Both the position numbers and the translations under genes were made by a program. A stretch of DNA of 64,000 nt from Combretum micranthum (lineage: Eukaryota > Streptophyta > Magnoliopsida > Myrtales > Combretaceae): the NCBI GenBank assembly GCA_024138025.1, contig JAMXBD010000428.1, positions 434,001 through 498,000 on the forward strand. The letters run 5' to 3'. Shown one piece after another: positions 14,501-25,830 of the stretch (its first letter is position 1; each line of letters begins with the position of its first letter). A model generated the notes under the pieces. It worked only from the letters and a program-made list of their open reading frames with translations, did not search any database and had not been told where the DNA came from.

Positions 14501-17500
14501 GTAGCAGTTGCATCAGAAACTACCCCTGTTTGATGGATCTCCACATAATTTGTTGCTATTGTACATTACGTTCCCTATGTATTCAACATGCCTAAGATCT
14601 AGAGTGCAATCGGCATGAGTTATACCATAATAGTTTGGCACGACCTGGGGTGGTGAGTTGTGCGCATGTCCAGCATGCCTTGAGGCTGGCACACTGTCAG
14701 CATAAGTTGCATCACTTGTGGTGGTGATTATGTGATCGGTGTGGGGTTTTCTGAATGTGAATTCTTTCACATTTCTCTATAAGATTCTCATAACTGCTTG
14801 GATTTGGGTAAATTCGTTTTCCTCCATCAACGTTAATCTCCCTTGAATGACTTGAAGACTCCAGCCTAGCCTCCAATGCAGTTATCTTGTTAGAAAACTC
14901 TACTAGAATATCTATTGTCTGTAGTTGTTCCCTTTCTTGTTTCACTTCGACTTTTCACTATTTGTCTCATTTTGCCCGGTCTTGCTCATGTTTTAGGAGA
15001 AACGTCAAACTTGTCTATCTTGGAATCACCCATGATAATTGTCCCCTGTACTAAGTTGTTATGGGCCAGGTTTTTCGTTGTAGTCATAGTAATATATGTA
15101 TGAAAAGAGGTTGAGAATGAAAAAAAAAAAAAAGCCTTAGATTTCACAATAGTTAGGGCTCATTTGAGAAAACCCTCTGATCTCTAAAGACATAGAAATA
15201 TTAAAGTGGTTGAGATCTATATATTAAGATTTGTGAATGATTCTTACACCTAACATACATTAAATTTATCCATGCAAGGGAATATAATAAGGAAAAATAT
15301 TGATAATCAAATTTGGCATCTCTAACATCCTCAAGCACTTCAAAGGAGGCTCTATTGTGCAGTCACTTCCAAGAATATTTGAGATCGACTGGTGAAATTT
15401 CTCACGTCTGTTGCTTCTCCTTAAGGTCCTGTTAGGGATTTATTTTTAGTGTGCAAAAATGCATGTTTGATGATATTTGTATCTTATGGACTTAAATTCC
15501 TTCTTGGTCTTGACTCGAAGTTTTCCTGATAATTTTAAAAAATGTTTCTGTAGCTCTGCGCACCGAGGATCTTGACAAGTTTTTTAAATCAATTGGGAAA
15601 GATCCCTGTTATGTTGATTTGGAGGTGAAATACAGTCTTCTCGTCAAATAAGTTACTATATTTCTTATCAACACAAAGTGTGAAGTTGATTTCCTTGTAG
15701 GCTAACCCTAAGGTAGGGAAGGATCAACCTCCAGATTTGGCTGGTCTTGTTCCATCAGAGTCCATAGTGTTGCCTGAAGCTCTAGAAAAACCTCCTTCTG
15801 CAGAAGGTGTGATTGGAAGCCGTGCTACTGTAGACAGTAAATCCAAGACAGTCAAAGGTAATTTTAACTGCATCAGACTGAAAAAGTACAATATCCAGGC
15901 AATGATGTTTACTTGTTCTTTGTATATTGTGTTTATATGCACATATTATATATGTATATATATCCTCATGCAGAAGCTTCACTTATCTCTCGTAACACTT
16001 TGAAGGCTTCTTCTTTTTCAATTAACAAGTTACATGTAATCCATTGCTGATAAAATTAACAAAACATTAGTTTTCTATGATTTCCTTGCTCAGAAGTCAT
16101 CTTACCTGAAGGTTGTGAATGGACTCATGCTGCTTATTATTGTTATGTGCTAGTAGGTATTTTGAGTAGTTACATATATCCACACCTGAAGCAGAACATT
16201 CTTGTTTCAATAAATATCACAATTGCTTATATTTATATTTTTGTCAACCATCTGTAATTCCAATTTTATAAAGCTTAAGTGGCCCATATTGACCGAATGG
16301 AACTAATAAAGAAATTTTGACATTCTTATTTGGGCTATTTGCTTATCATTCAATTTGATCCCGATTCTTGAAGATTTTTCCTGGAAATGTCTTGTTTTAG
16401 TGTTTTGTACCTTCCTCTTAACTTCATTTCTCTACATTATTTTCAAAAATTGAATTTGGTAGACATTGTTCTATCAAGCCTCCAGGGTTTTGCACTGCTT
16501 GCCTTCTGCTTCCAATCCTTTTAGTAGGCATCAAGATATTGCTTCTTAGAAGCATTCACTGAGCCGATCAGTCATTACTGCAAAAGCAATAAGAAGAGGA
16601 AGAGGAAATACTTAATTCTTTAGTATTTGCATGTAAATATGTTCCATGCCAGAAACAAACCCACAATCCCTACGAACCCAGTGAAGTGCTTTGGAACACG
16701 TTGTCTTATTAATTGGTTTAAATGTGTTTGCTTCTTTCCCTTTTCTGTGTTGAGAATCAAGTGATTTTTTGTGTTGTATGTACTATGTAAAAGATGTAGA
16801 CTGGTGGATTTCTGTATATAATTGGTTGTCTGATTATGCCTTTTCTTTTAATAAAGTATCAGGATTCAGGAAGTCGTCTCTTCTATTTTGACCATAACCA
16901 TAGTGATGATATATCCAGTGTTATTCTATCAAATGTCTGTAGAGCCACTGCGGTGACATATAGGGATTGATCATATCAATCGTTTATTCCATTTGTAACT
17001 ATGCCTTCCCTCATCAGGACATAGAAGCTACTTTTGATGCCATAAGAGTCCCTAGATAAATACTTAAGAACAGATGTATGCAGTTATTAGGCAATGCTAG
17101 ACTTTTTAATAGTTGGAATTTATAAATTCCAAAAGATGCTTTTGATGCATTGTCAGTTTGTGTATCTATAACACTCTTTATCTTTCACTAGTGCAGCCAA
17201 AGCTGTTAAGTCTTCCATAGATGTAGAAAAGGTCAAGGAAAAAACTCCTGCTGGATCGTATCCGTCAATCCCCTGCTGTGATGTTGGGCAGTTTGTGGAA
17301 GAAATACTTGAGAAGACATCAGCATTGTTGATATCAGAAGTAAGCAGCATAAAGATCTTCTTTTCCATCTAGTTTTAGATGCTACCAGTGGATGTATCCT
17401 AATAATTTTTGGCTGAGTCAGATTAGTGAAGACAGTGTCAAACAACATGGGGAGCAGCTTGGGAAGATTGTTTCAGATAATCTGAGAAAACGTCTTAGCT

Positions 17501-17783
17501 CAGAGTTTAAGAATCTTGCTGTAAGTGTTTATTACAGCTTTTACTTCTGAAAGATTGTGATGGAGAAATGTTTTATAAGAAATATATACAAGATTTGACC
17601 TGAAGACTTGTTGGTATTGCACCTGTTTCTAAACCTTTGTTTTTTCAATTAATTGAATTGACATAGTCTAATAAAGCTGCCTATTCACATTGTTTATTTT
17701 TTACATCGCAGACAATTTTCAAGAATGCGGCATATACCGAAGGGTTTCAAGCTGGTAAACAGTACCAACCCAAGCGTGCATAA
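2505..17783 (+). CDS. YbaK/ProX-type aminoacyl-tRNA deacylase (PRORSD1-like), 12 exons
   Basis: Exons read by eye with GT-AG borders and consistent phase: 2505-2543, 3194-3253, 3356-3409, 3962-4022, 4467-4543, 4771-4820, 6746-6828, 15554-15624, 15701-15857, 17197-17339, 17422-17520, 17712-17783 (966 nt, about 321 aa). Residues 1 to about 170 form a prolyl-tRNA-synthetase-associated/YbaK domain: the start MGFTKEQLL, then HPVVLTVEAQAKHVG, the conserved KNLFLKDKK block, LGLGKGGVRMAPEE, VPLGCVTPFALVNE, and IFHPLSND followed by the FFKSIGKDPCYVDLE end. Bacterial and animal relatives hydrolyse mischarged Ala-tRNA(Pro) or related species; that is family knowledge, and the exact substrate is not readable here. 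The last 120-150 residues are a charged extension ending FQAGKQYQPKRA, as in plant homologues. Intron 7 (6829-15553, 8725 bp) is packed with dead retroelements; all reading frames across the exons stay open, so the gene looks functional. The ATG at 2505 is the first in frame with the domain. Confidence 0.9.
5742..5860 (+). repeat. tRNA-derived SINE-like unit in intron 6
   Basis: An A-box-like TGGTCTAATGGT (5756-5767) resembles the 5' half of plant tRNA-Gly, and a B-box-like GGTTGGGATCC (5798-5808) follows about 30 bp later, with an A-rich stretch after 5827. The spacing matches an RNA polymerase III internal promoter. Stem pairing is too poor for a working tRNA. A second GGTTCAAATTC-like box sits near 5924. 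Flanking target duplications were not identified, so the limits are approximate. Confidence 0.5.
8395..9330 (+). pseudogene. LINE ORF1 fragment (DUF4283 plus zinc-knuckle region) in intron 7
   Basis: Translation gives the DUF4283 signature of plant L1-type LINE ORF1: LVGRFLGKN, then ALWDQYGL, FLFKFGDGEQ, and IPVWVKLWNIPIE (about 8703-8744), followed by a degraded CCHC-like segment near 8910-9010 that retains a KYGVFGHS match. A stop at about 8659 and a 26-bp direct duplication (8768-8793 and 8794-8819) break the frame. No ORF2 follows, so this is a truncated dead copy. It lies in sense orientation inside the host intron. Confidence 0.75.
10985..13720 (+). pseudogene. Degenerate Ty3/gypsy pol (RT, RNase H, integrase) in intron 7
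   Basis: Successive frames show gypsy pol landmarks: LVKKKDGFGG (about 11294-11323), YPMPVISEILDELLEAN of the RT fingers/palm, LGHIISAEGVGTNPDKV followed by HGLLGLFGCYRKFLRDYGK (RT thumb/connection, about 11746-11900), RNase H residues around ECDASGTSFGVVL (about 12047-12085), and an integrase zinc-binding-like stretch with YVKTYRWLAFNLHWIEM (about 12629). The YxDD catalytic region is not readable. Many frameshifts and stops are present, and no LTRs, primer site or polypurine tract are recognisable. Residues after 13560 could be a chromodomain-like tail, but this is weak. Confidence 0.8.
11010..11204 (+). repeat. Tandem duplication of about 97 bp at the gypsy protease-RT linker
   Basis: Two adjacent diverged copies each start GAGAAAAGTGGC and run through a CAATGCCCATATA-type block: about 11010-11106 and 11107-11204. 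They correspond to the conserved linker just before RT in gypsy pol. The copies differ at many positions, so the duplication is old. Confidence 0.6.
13736..13870 (+). repeat. G/T-only low-complexity tract
   Basis: About 130 bp of GTGTTGTG-type sequence, strongly biased to G and T on the plus strand and nearly free of C. It follows the gypsy pol remnant. It is a degenerate microsatellite with no coding signal. Confidence 0.6.
14513..15040 (-). pseudogene. Possible retrotransposon gag-like remnant, antisense to the host gene
   Basis: On the minus strand an ATG near 15033 begins MGDSKIDKFDVSPK and is soon stopped. Nearby frames give a coiled-coil-like segment (EREQLQTIDILVEFSNKITA) and a His/Pro-rich stretch. 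This layout is reminiscent of a gag N-terminus, but I recognise no definitive domain and no zinc knuckle. It is opposite in orientation to the gypsy pol upstream, so it may be a separate insertion. Confidence 0.25.
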
Positions 17784-17961
17784 GCCTCTTATTGGCTATC
17801 TTCCATTAATCTTTCATGATATAGGATATATTGTGTGTGTACCATGATTTAAAGTAATTGAATTTTGATATCATTTAAAGTAGATTGAATTTTGACATCT
17901 GCATCGGTTGATTATATATGCATTTTTTCCTCTTTTCCGTTTAAAAGTTAGAACCTACATA

Positions 17962-18641
17962 TAGATATCGGCACGGTTCGGGTCGGTTCCGGACCCGAAC
18001 CGAAAACCGCCGGTTCACGGTTCTACATTTTGTGGAACTGAAACCGGAACTGCCAGAGCTGGGGCGGTTCGCGGTTCCACGGAACCACCTGTTCTGACGG
18101 TTCTGGTTCTGGTTCCACGTGAATCGTGAACCAAAATTTTCTTTTCTTTTTTCTTTTAAATAATAAAACAGACCTGCCTTGAGGGTCCTTCTACTCTAGC
18201 TGTAAAGGAGGCTGCATGGGGACTTGCACGATATGCTGCCATTCCTCAGGTATTTGTTCATATTTTTAAAATTTGATCCTTAAAACATTCTGTTTTGGCT
18301 AGGCAGTGGGAGATTTTCTGGTTCTTTGTTATGTATAATTATATTATAAATAAGATCATTGTGATTTGCCCTCTACCCCTCCCCCTCCTCCTTCCTCCAA
18401 CCCCCCGCCCCCCCCCAAACAAAACACCAAAATCATCCTCTGTGTGTGTGTTTCTTTTTTAATGGTGGGTCGGAACAGGTGGAACGCCGGTTCCGCGTAG
18501 AAGAACTGCTAAGACCCGCCGGTTCCGCGCGGGTCTTTCGTGGTTTGTAACCGTCCCTGATGGGGCGGTTCACGGGTATGGAACCGCCGGGGACGGTGTG
18601 GGGCGGTTCACGGTTCGAAACCGTCCCCCTGGTGATGTCTA
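17962..18641. mobile_element. Complete non-autonomous hAT element (680 bp) with 8-bp TSD
   Basis: The element begins TAGATATCGGCACGG and ends with the reverse complement of TAGACATCACC. It is flanked by the perfect direct repeat CCTACATA at 17954-17961 and 18642-18649, the 8-bp target duplication expected of hAT elements. Both ends are dense in GGTTC/GAACC words, which form many possible short stems. The interior carries host-like sequence. No transposase is encoded, so movement would need a partner in trans. It sits about 180 bp after the stop codon of the tRNA-editing gene. Confidence 0.85.
18172..18249 (+). pseudogene. Exon-like host gene fragment inside the hAT element
   Basis: An AG at 18170-18171 precedes an open segment reading TCLEGPSTLAVKEAAWGLAR and then YAAIPQ, followed by GTATTTG, a plausible donor. 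The reading is helix-like and alanine-rich, in the style of an ARM/HEAT repeat, but the parent gene was not identified. Intron-like T-rich DNA surrounds it, which suggests capture at the DNA level rather than from mRNA. It has no start and is not expected to be made alone. Confidence 0.5.
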
Positions 18642-18884
18642 CCTACATATGAAGATTGAACCTTGCTGCCCACTATCATAAACTGCCTTTCACCATTTGT
18701 TTTGTCAGTTGGATTGGCTCCTGGTATGGCACCATATATGTTTGCTTTCGACATAGTTGGTGTATAAAACAACAAAAGAAGAGTTCATAGGATGAACAAC
18801 AAATAATCTCTGTGTGAGTTGCATATTACTGGCAATGGCTGAAATATGGGTTGAGAGGATGGCTAAAGACGGCAATACAGATAC

Positions 18885-19790
18885 TATTCTGGAAAAATAT
18901 TGAGCCGTGGCACTGGCCCAGCACCCGCAGGCATGACCGATCAGCCGGTCCAATTGTATTAGCCATGATCTGTCAATTAACCTACTAGGTTGTTAGATCT
19001 TGGCCAAGTTTGGGCCTCTAACCTGTGCAATTTGTGCCTGGTGGGTTTGGGTCTATCTAAGGAAAAGAAAAAAAGAAAAAAGAAAAAAGAAAAAAGAAAA
19101 AAGAAGATAAATAGAAAAAAAGAAGGTAAAGTAGAAAACAATATATGGACACACATAAAGGAGAGAAGTTTTATGCTATTCATGTGAATAATGAAAATTT
19201 TATTATTATTCACAATATAAAATGTGTTGTTAACAACACTAGTAATAAATATATTTTAAAAATTGTACATATTGACTTTTAACTAAAGGGATTTAAAAGG
19301 AATTTCTTATTTTCTGACCATGTGGGTATTTTTTTTTTTTGTTAATTCTGTTGGTCTTTTTTGTTTTTGTGGGAGTTGTTTATGTTGGTGTTTTGAGTAT
19401 AGTAATGTGCTTACATATAGATAAATGCACACATTAATAAACTTTTAGTAATGGTTAAAGACATAGTCATAGGTCCAATTGCATATTAAGTTCAAAATTT
19501 GTCATAATTTTAAAGTTATTTTTCAATTGTATTCATTTTATTATTATTATTATTTTTTTACTATTTTACTTATAATTCAAAATTTATTTTTAATTAAAAA
19601 AATAAAAAGAAAAATTGGCTGTTCAACGGGTCATGTACTGACCCACGGATTGGTAGAAGGCCTAGATTAGCCCAGTCCATCCAAGACCTTGGCTTGTTTT
19701 GGGTTCAACGTCATTGGATCCGTAAGCCAACGGGTATTGACCGATTCCGGCTGGTGCCAAGGTCTAGACTGGACCTTGTAGTAATAAACG
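18885..19790. mobile_element. Possible decayed non-autonomous hAT-like element
   Basis: GC-rich ends (about 18900-18960 with GCCGTGGCACTGGCCCAGC, and about 19620-19770 with several GGxCCA-type words) flank an A-rich interior that includes an (AAAAAG)n stretch at about 19063-19115. This resembles GGCC-rich non-autonomous DNA transposons, but I could not define matching termini or a target duplication. Confidence 0.25.
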
Positions 19791-20309
19791 CGTTGGGTTA
19801 AGTGTTTTGCTCGTGGATTTTAATCCTTATATATCTCAATTTGAAGTAATCTAGTTGCTGTGTATACCTCAGCAAATTGTTAATTAGTTGAGCTGAAGTT
19901 TAGAATTTGAAACCGAACTCAGCTTGATTTTTTTTTTTTTTCCTTTTGGTTGGCCAGCAGGTAGTTGAACTTTGTAAAGTGTATATTCAACTTAGGTTAA
20001 AATTGTTTAGTTTAAATCAATATAGAATATTATTTTAATAAATAATCAAATTCGATTTTGGACTCAGATTGCAAGCTCGACTTGAGCCTATCGAGCCAAA
20101 TATTTGTTACAGCAACATCAAAACGAGTAAAGACGAGACATCAAGAACAGAATAAAACAGTCGTAATAGATTCTAGCAAGATATAATGAAAGGCAATGCA
20201 ACATATGTACACTGTATAAAAAGGAGGAAAAAAAAAAAGGAAAATTATTAAAAAAAATCTTTCAAACAAAACACAAAATTATAAAAATAAATTGAGTTCT
20301 TTTTGCATG

Positions 20310-20395
20310 TGGAGAAGAAGGATATTTAGTAAGAAATTGTAACAAAATACGTAATATACATAATAAAAAAGCAACATTGATAAATTGTATAGAAT
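20310..20395 (+). pseudogene. Coat-protein zinc knuckle remnant of the pararetrovirus
   Basis: A Lys-rich stretch is followed by CGEEGYLVRNCNK, the C-terminal part of a CCHC knuckle (consensus CxxCxxxGHxxxxC). The expected His is Tyr and the first Cys is lost, so the finger is dead. This motif marks the end of the caulimovirid capsid region. Confidence 0.65.
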
Positions 20396-21105
20396 AAGAC
20401 ACTTTGTCAATAGATGAATAGATGAGTGAAACAGAGACAATATATAGTATTGTCGGTATAGAGGATAATAGGACACAAGATTTTGACAGTGACGAATAAA
20501 ACGATCCTTTTATTTCATAAATTTTAGGACAAGAAAGAGGACTAATTTTTGAAGGGAAACCAATATTTAATTTAGATGACAGATGTTCAGAAAGTTTAGG
20601 AGAAACAAAAACAGATGGAGAAGGGATAAAAAATGAATTTGTTGAGATAGAAATAAGATGTAGCCATGAATGGATTCAAGAATTAGGATTAGATGATCAT
20701 CCTCGTAGTTATTGTAAAGGATACCCTCATATTTTTTAAAGAATTAGGTGTCGATTATGCTTGACAGAGTCATGTAAAAAATATTTAGTAAAATAAGGAG
20801 AAAGGTTTGCCTAAAAATTGGTAGTCAAAGTAATTATAAATGGAACAGGAACATAGACTTGATAGAAGAAAGAATTTTGAGACCAGAAGAAAAAGCGGAT
20901 AAGAAGAAGAAAAAATAGAATAGAAAATAGATCTCAAAGCAAAAAATAAGGGCATAATAATAGAAGAAAAAATTGAATAAGATGAACATATATTAGAAGA
21001 TAGAAAACAAATAACAAAAACATTCTTTGGAAAAGAAATGGATGAAAAGTTAAAGGAATTTTAATTACCAATGTTTGAATAAAAGTCATATTTTTCATAG
21101 GAGAA

Positions 21106-21330
21106 GTGATTATAGAAACAGAGGCATTGGTAGACACAGGTTGTACAAATAATATTATATATAGAAAGATGATTCCAGACCATTTGATTATAGGAATACC
21201 TGAAGATAAGTGTATGAAAGCAGAACATATGGATTGGCAGTTTTTTGAATATTGTGAGATATTATTAATAAAACATAAAATAGCAATAGAAAACATCTCA
21301 AGGTTGGACATACGAATTATATAGTTCAAG
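21106..21330 (+). pseudogene. Pararetrovirus aspartic protease remnant
   Basis: The segment contains ALVDTGCTNNII, the D-T/S-G active-site signature of a retropepsin-like protease, at about 21124-21159. Family knowledge places this between the capsid and RT domains. Here it is cut off from both by stop codons. Confidence 0.7.
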
Positions 21331-21899
21331 AACATATGTAAGAGATATGAGTCTTAGAAAACATGTATGTATAACAGGATTACAGTTTTTGATAATTGAC
21401 AATTTTGGATTTACACTAATACATGAAGGAACAATATTCTTATCATCTCTTTTAGTTCCGAGGATATTAGAAAATCATGAATGTGAAAAACCAGGAGAAT
21501 GTAAAGTTAGAAGAATAGATAATAAAAATAGTGCAGACACAAACATATTATACAGAGACTAAAGAATTAGATTTAGAATTGTATTAAGAAGCTGTCGATA
21601 ACTTTGAATTTCTTAAAATATGTAAATATAGTATAAATTATAAAAAGATTTATAATATGATAGAAACATGAATTATTGGAATAGATTAAATAATCAGTAA
21701 ATTAGAAAAAAAAAAAGAAGTTTTAGGAGAAAATCCAATGAAATTGTGGGAAAAAAAAATCAAGTTGTTTGTAAATTAAAAATAATAAGTCAAAATATAG
21801 AAAATAGGGCAAGAAAGATATACTGTGATAATCTAGATAGAAAAGAATTTGAAATGCACGTTAGTGAGCTTTAAGATTTAAAAGTTATTAGAAGATCTA

Positions 21900-23060
21900 T
21901 TAGTTCACACAAAAGCTAATCATTTATTGCGAGGAAGCATAATGAGATTGCAAAAGCAAAAAGTAGAATGGTTATTGATTATAGGAAATTAAATAATAAT
22001 ACTAAAACCGGTGCTTACAACATCCCAAATAAGACAAATTCGATTAACATAATTCAAGGAAATTATATCTTTAGTAAATTTGATTGTAAATAAGACTTTT
22101 AGCAAGTAAAAATGCATGAAGAATGAACTCCATGGATGGTATTCACCTGCCCATTAGATTATGTTGAATGGTTGGTAATGGCTTTTCGATTAAAAGTTTT
22201 CCAAAGGAAAATGGATAGGATTTTTAGTAAGTATGATTTCGTTTGTGTATATATAGATGATATATTGGTTTTTTTCAAAAACAAAAAAATAACATACTTC
22301 TCATTTAAAAATAGTTCTTTATGAATTTCTCAAGAATGGGATCATTATAAGTAAAAAGAAAACACAATTTTGTAGAAGAAATATAGAATTTTTAGGAGAA
22401 GAAATAGATAATGTTAGAATAAAGCTTCAACCTCGTATATCTAAAATGGTCTTAGAATTTGATGAGAATTTTGACAAAAAGGAATTACAACAGTTTTTAG
22501 GATTTGTGAATTATGCAAGACCATTTATAAAGGATTTAGGAAAATTCACTAAACCATTGTATAAAAAGACTCACAATCTTTCACCTTTAGATAAAACAAA
22601 TACTAAGATAATAAGAGAAATTAAAGTTTTAGTAAAAGACCTTCCAGTATTAAGGCTACCATTAGATAGAGATTATTTGATTGTAATAAATCATAGATGT
22701 GGATAAGATTGGGCAGTTGTTTTGAAAAGAAAACCTCGTAAATATTCTCCTAAAAAAGAAGAAGATATTTGCATATATAATAGTGGAGTATTTACAGAAA
22801 AAGGATTAAAAATAAATTTAGAAATAGAAATATTAAGAGTAATTTATGGACTTAATAATTTTAGATTAAGAAATTTTAGTAAAGATAGATTGTGAAGCAA
22901 TTGTAAAATTTTACAAAAATAAAAACGAAAAAAGCATATCACAAAGAAGAAGGATAAAGTTTGTAGATACTTTTTTGAATAATGGTTATAATGTTGAATT
23001 TGAACATATTAAAAGTAAAGAAAATGATATTGCAGATACTTTGAGCATATATATTAATGG
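21900..23060 (+). pseudogene. Pararetrovirus reverse transcriptase and RNase H remnant
   Basis: RT blocks are visible in different frames: VIDYRKLNNNTK (about 21975), the palm motif YIDDILVF (22251-22274), and LGFVNYARPFIKDLGKFTKP after the palm (about 22498-22557). The RNase H part is seen around 22650-23050, including IKSKENDIADTLS near its end; the catalytic Asp region is damaged. At least three frame changes and several stops separate these blocks. Confidence 0.8.
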
Positions 23061-23410
23061 CACAGAGATTTGAAGGACAAAGTTTTAGACAGATGGAACA
23101 AATGGACTATACAGACCAAAAAATTTATCTTGGAACTCCTCATATTGTTTCCTTTTCTCTAGTGAATAATTTTCCTTTTGTCAAGACCCCCATATTTCAG
23201 AAAAAATACAGACCTACAAGAAGTGGTTATCTCATCCAACACTACACTCCACCTTTGGGAAAAATGACTTTTGAAATGTAAAACTTTTTGTTCAAGCCCT
23301 CGGATCACCACATGAATTTAAACATAATAAATTGCCAACCATGACAATTACAAAAGAACATAAAGTTTTGGTTGATGCAATCAATTTGGGGATTATAGAC
23401 ATTAGATAAG
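23057..23410 (+). pseudogene. Second pararetrovirus ORF, N-terminal remnant
   Basis: A 74-codon frame starts MAQRFEGQSFRQMEQMDYTD immediately after the RNase H remnant and stops at 23279; similar coding-like sequence continues to about 23400. Some florendovirus-type genomes carry a second ORF here. I do not recognise a domain. Coding character ends abruptly near 23420, where other repeats begin. Confidence 0.45.
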
Positions 23411-23559
23411 AATAAAGTCAGGGTCTATTTAGCCTTGTGTTTTATCTTCACAAAAAAAACAGAAAACCTGGTGCTAATTCTTTATCACAATTGACAAATA
23501 CCAAAATTTACCGGTATGTTGTGATTAATGGTTTTAACCTTGGAATCTATAAAACACAA

Positions 23560-25600
23560 TATTGTTAGAGGTCAGTCCGATCCGGTTTAATCTAAACCAT
23601 CAAATGAACTGTTTTTGGCTTAAACTAGTGCGACTCGCGCAGTTGGTTCAATCGGAAATTGGTTGGCTCGACCAAGTCCTTTAGGTCACAATACAACATT
23701 TGCAAAAAAAAAAAAAAAAAAAAAAAAAGACAGAGGCAGAAAACTCAAAGTGCTAAATAATGTTCTCTCTTCCAAAATAGTGACTGCACCTAATTATGCT
23801 CTTTAAATTTTAAATTATATGCATAAGCACAAAATAACCAGCTAGTAGAAACCGGGTGCATATGCAACAAAATTACTAGTGAGACTAAGTCTATCCACAT
23901 GGAGCAAATGGCTAAGTACTAGGTAATTGAACTTTTCCCTAAGCTAAGCTATCAAATATCATATTTTAACTTAATTTATTAGATTGTGATTTAACTAAGA
24001 ACTAACTAATGAGCAAATTGAACACTTCAAATCAAATGGTCTAGCAACACAATTGATGGATTTGGGTTTAGGAGATGCAAAAAATCAAGAATGATGCACT
24101 TATATTTTCATTTGAATTGAATTGATGCCTCAAGTTGATATTAAAACTGATTACTTGGGCTTTAACCAAACTCACTAGAACTTGCCCACCCGAGTAGCAA
24201 AATTCTAATTACAGCATAAATCATCTCACCAAGGCAATTTATCTATAATTATCAAGTAAATAGTAATCCACTCACACCGAAATTACTAATCTAGTTAAAA
24301 TTACAGATCAACCACCGCCAATTGACCCAAAATTGTAATCTTAACCGCATAAAGCATGTGAATTCATGAATTTCATAAAAAATTTGCATTCCTATGACAA
24401 ATCTCTTTAAAAAACCCAAGATATGCTTGTACAAATTTTCAAATCCCTCCCCAATATCTTTAATCCTATCTATCTAATTAGTCTTGGTCAATCACAAATC
24501 AAATAGACTACAAGCAACAATAGTTAAATTCCCAAATAATCAAATATCAATATCAAAATAAGTCAATTAATCCAATTCATCAAATCTATCAACGCATATT
24601 CACAAATCAGTTAAGCATGGCATATCAAAAATCAAGCGATCAACATATAAGAACAAGAATGGAAAACACCTAAAAACAAATTTCATTCATCAAATTTTTG
24701 TCTTCAAATCCATCAACCCAATGAATTAGGCATTGCTTGAATTGTATCAAAACCCTAAATCACTTCTACATGTTGCTAGAACATTAGGGTTTTAGTGCCC
24801 TAAAAATGATATCAACAAAGACATGTTTTGATCACTTTTTCTCTCTTTCCTAGGGTTTTCTTCTAGTTGTGTCTCTCCATCAAAATAAAAAAATGATGAA
24901 TTTATAGGAAAAAGTAACGCAGCAAAGTAGGCCGAAAGTTACACTTTCTACACCGGTGATGTAGGTTTTAATGAAACCGTGTTTGTTAGAAAATTTGATT
25001 TTCGAGAGCAGCTATGGGTGTATGCTGTCTTCAACACCAGTAGCGTAGGGACACATTTTTCCGGTGTTCTTTGAATCAGACAATCTACAGAAAGTTTACA
25101 CCGCCTATTGAATCAGCGTTGGGATATGCTAGTATGTACGCCAGCGGTGTAGATCTGCAAATGGCCAACGTATGTTAAAAATTTTGAAAGCTGATGGAGT
25201 CCTGTTATACATTGGTAGTATAGAATTTGGTGCTTAAAATTTCAAATCTGTCCACAAGGAACACTGGCTCAACGCCGACGGTGTTAACCTCGAATTTGCC
25301 GGCATACATATGAAAAATTGTAGGATGCTATTGCTATCATGAACACTGGCGGTGTAAACTCCTTCATATGCCGGTGTTCAATCTCTGATAGATGTAAGCT
25401 GGCTGTATAACTTTGTTTAGAGTAGGCTTTGATTGACTTTATCTTCAAATTTGCATAAATCTTCTCTAATTTACTTGAATTTGTTATATAAGTCCTGAAT
25501 GACCTGAATTAACACAATAAACATACTTAAGTACCATTTTCATTCAATTTTTATAAAATCTATAATAGTTAAAAATGATTTAATCATTGAAAAGTGGAGT
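23560..25600 (-). mobile_element. LTR-like noncoding retrotransposon sequence (minus orientation)
   Basis: The stretch has no ORFs. Read on the minus strand it resembles the noncoding part of a gypsy-type element: a TATA-like segment near 24905, a leader, and an array of TACACC/GGTGTA half-palindromes between about 24950 and 25400. I could not find paired LTRs, TG/CA ends or a target duplication, so limits and family are uncertain. A poly(A) run lies at 23706-23728. Confidence 0.4.
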
Positions 25601-25830
25601 AAAATATGGCTTCAACAAATAGTGAAATTTGAAAGTGATAACATTGTTCTTCTTGCCGAATGCCATCCCCATCAAAAGCCCATTCCTTCCTTCCAAATCT
25701 CTAAAGTTGGAACCACCATCAGCTCGCTACTGCTACTAGCCACCACAACAAAGTCAATTGGTTTTCTATCTTAAAGTCAACGATATGATAAATGAAATAG
25801 CCATGAATTTCCCAATTTATATTTTATAAA

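Larger units (their letters stand above)
20215..23420 (+). pseudogene. Endogenous pararetrovirus remnant (Caulimoviridae-type), 5' and central part
   Basis: The order of decayed domains matches the large polyprotein ORF of integrated plant pararetroviruses such as florendo/petuvirus-type copies: a basic zinc-knuckle region, aspartic protease, reverse transcriptase and RNase H, then a further ORF. Numerous stops and frameshifts interrupt every frame, and the copy is more AT-rich than its surroundings. No LTRs flank it, as expected for this family. It cannot encode an intact polyprotein. Continuation at about 30.5-32.1 kb is inferred. Confidence 0.8.
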
